From Coemansia sp. RSA 922 (lineage: Eukaryota > Kickxellomycota > Kickxellomycetes > Kickxellales > Kickxellaceae): a stretch of DNA of 17,272 nt. The notes beneath the pieces were generated by a model that was not told the origin of the DNA, did not search any database, and was given only the letters and a program-made list of their open reading frames with translations. Each line of letters begins with the position of its first letter. Position 1 is the first letter of the stretch. The stretch spans positions 1-17,272 of the forward strand of contig JANBQS010000467.1 in the NCBI GenBank assembly GCA_027577415.1, given 5' to 3'. Shown here in pieces: positions 16,267 through 17,272 of this stretch. The position numbers were made by a program, and so were the translations under genes.

Positions 16267-16274
16267 TATAAAAG
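16267..16274 (+). promoter_or_regulatory. TATA box with no clear ORF downstream
   Basis: TATAAAAG is a perfect TATA consensus on the + strand. A start site would fall near 16297-16305. Downstream ATGs at 16389 and 16432 open frames of only about 24 and 17 codons, so either the transcript is non-coding, is spliced in a way I cannot see, or the box is fortuitous. Confidence 0.35.
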
Positions 16275-16692
16275 GCTGCTAGACTATTGAAGTCTGTATC
16301 AGGCACAACGGTGCTGCATATTGTCTGCCACTTCCACAACCAGTTCGTCCAAAGCGATCTATAGCTTTCGAAGTGTTGTTTGCCAGGTTATGATCGCAGC
16401 GACTATCCAACAACCACAGCAATCCTTTTTATGTACAGCGATATCGAAATGTCACTATGTCTAGTAGACCCTGGTACCTGATATTATTATGTGATTTTAT
16501 CTAGAGAAAGTAGGTACTTTGCCTGTATGCGCGTGGTGAACATACTTTGCATTATACCTAAAATGCAACTCATGACGTGTACGCTGCTTGTAGATCATCA
16601 TTTAATGTTTATACGCCAATACAAAGTAGGTCATCCACAGTTAGATTCGATCCAAAAATAAACATGGTGGCTCTCATCCCTCTACAGTGTTC

Positions 16693-16713
16693 TTTTTGGC
16701 TTGGGTCCAAAAA
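16693..16713. repeat. 7-bp stem hairpin flanked by T and A runs
   Basis: TTTTTGG (16693-16699) and CCAAAAA (16707-16713) form a perfect inverted repeat around a 7-base loop. It lies between the TATA boxes at 16267 and 16847. It could mark a transcript end or be a chance dyad. Confidence 0.3.
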
Positions 16714-16846
16714 ATATTGGGGAAAGGGGGAAATGTGAAGAGGCAGGCCACAACAGCGAAAGTGGCTTTCAATCACCACCACCTCACATTTTTGTGCCTC
16801 CGAGAGGGATTACACAAGCACTGGTATCTCAACATTGCACGATTTC

Positions 16847-16854
16847 TATAAATA
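16847..16854 (+). promoter_or_regulatory. TATA box upstream of the 16941 frame
   Basis: TATAAATA on the + strand lies about 94 bp before the ATG at 16941, the same spacing as between the TATAAAA and ATG of the secreted-protein gene in this window. Consensus and position support a promoter; expression is not shown. Confidence 0.4.
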
Positions 16855-16940
16855 CACCAGTACGCGGCCCCAAGCATCCTTGTTGTAAATGTCCTAGTCA
16901 ACATAATCTATCGCTAATTTTAAATATTTAATTGCCTGAA

Positions 16941-17225
16941 ATGATTTATTGGGATTACCACTTTCCTATCAACCCCAATGCGCTTTTCTGGCCCACTACC
17001 AGTGCACCACTGCGACATGTGCCAATGGTTCAACAACTGCCATCTACACCATTGCTGATGTATTATTCGTCTGCACCATCAATGCCCTGGCCACTGACAC
17101 CATGTTGTCAGTCTCAACAACGCAATTGTGACAATGAAAATGCTGCCATCATTCAGCTATTCCGACCAGCGCCGCAATACCCAGAGAACTACAGGAGACA
17201 TCTACAGCACTCTAGCTCACCATGA
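16941..17225 (+). CDS. Tentative small proline-rich hypothetical protein
   Basis: I do not recognise this product. The ATG at 16941 has a purine at -3 and opens 94 codons to TGA at 17223-17225. The protein is rich in Pro, Ser, Gln, Tyr and Trp, begins MIYWDYHFPINPNALFWP, has a Cys-Cys-Gln-Ser segment near the middle and ends in an Arg/His/Ser-rich tail. It has no signal peptide or membrane span. A TATAAATA box lies 94 bp upstream and the composition is not that of random AT-rich spacer. Against it, a second + strand frame is open over about 16952-17131 and the DNA is simple-sequence-like (CCA/ACC). It may also be the first exon of a gene continuing past the window, although I see no consensus donor site. 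Confidence 0.38.
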   Translation: MIYWDYHFPINPNALFWPTTSAPLRHVPMVQQLPSTPLLMYYSSAPSMPWPLTPCCQSQQRNCDNENAAIIQLFRPAPQYPENYRRHLQHSSSP

Positions 17226-17272
17226 TAATGAGAATATTTTGAGTATCCCTGATGGGCTACACAACAGGCGAG

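Larger units (their letters stand above)
15923..16940. other. About 1-kb region without a firm gene
   Basis: It probably holds the upstream region of the - strand MBP1-like gene and promoters of one or two + strand transcripts. It contains an A-tract (about 16009-16033), a GC island with an ACGCGT core (16124-16129), a TATAAAAG box (16267-16274), a hairpin TTTTTGG/CCAAAAA (16693-16713) and a TATAAATA box (16847-16854). Open frames at 15823-16053 and 16057-16290 read through the A-tract or have implausible composition and are left out. Confidence 0.45.

Noticed and set aside
16640..16660. AGATTCGATCCAA resembling a tRNA B box
   Set aside because: The flanks do not pair as a T stem, and no acceptor, D or anticodon arms can be built upstream.
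16949..17131. Second open + frame overlapping the 16941 frame
   Set aside because: It has no ATG at its start and would need a TTG start. It is probably a composition effect of CCA/ACC-rich DNA.

Overview
The window looks like nuclear DNA of a fungus. It carries fungal-type genes (a GH38 Ams1-like alpha-mannosidase, an Nst1-like protein, an APSES/ankyrin Mbp1-like factor, a mitochondrial IF1 and a seipin). Reading frames are long and essentially intron-free, start codons sit in eukaryotic contexts, and there are no ribosome-binding sites or operon-like overlaps. Spacers are AT-rich while coding is moderately GC-rich. The intron-poor style and Mbp1 type would fit an early-diverging filamentous fungus such as a Kickxellomycotina member, but that placement is only an inference.

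Layout: bases 1-45 appear to be the last codons of a + strand gene cut by the window edge. A + strand seipin gene (229-1203) follows and faces, tail to tail across 45 bp, a - strand Ams1-type alpha-mannosidase (1249-4476). Four more - strand genes come next: IF1 (4901-5161), a small secreted protein of unknown function (5870-6190), a very long NST1-like gene (6826-12132) and the Mbp1/Swi4-type cell-cycle transcription factor (12996-15620). Beyond 15620 lies about 1.3 kb without a firm gene, carrying TATA-like boxes and splice-like signals. A tentative + strand proline-rich 94-codon frame (16941-17225) closes the window.

The named genes belong to separate processes: lipid droplet biogenesis, vacuolar glycan turnover, F1-ATPase control, stress/P-body biology and the G1/S programme. 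They do not form an obvious cluster or pathway. I see no transposon, tRNA, rRNA, CRISPR array or biosynthetic cluster, and no clear new multi-gene system. The parts least explained by known families are non-coding: a three-copy 72-75 bp repeat with internal dyads upstream of the secreted-protein gene, a group of telomere-repeat-like AACCCTA motifs upstream of IF1, and a possible 5' UTR intron with an MCB-like GC island upstream of the MBP1-like gene.
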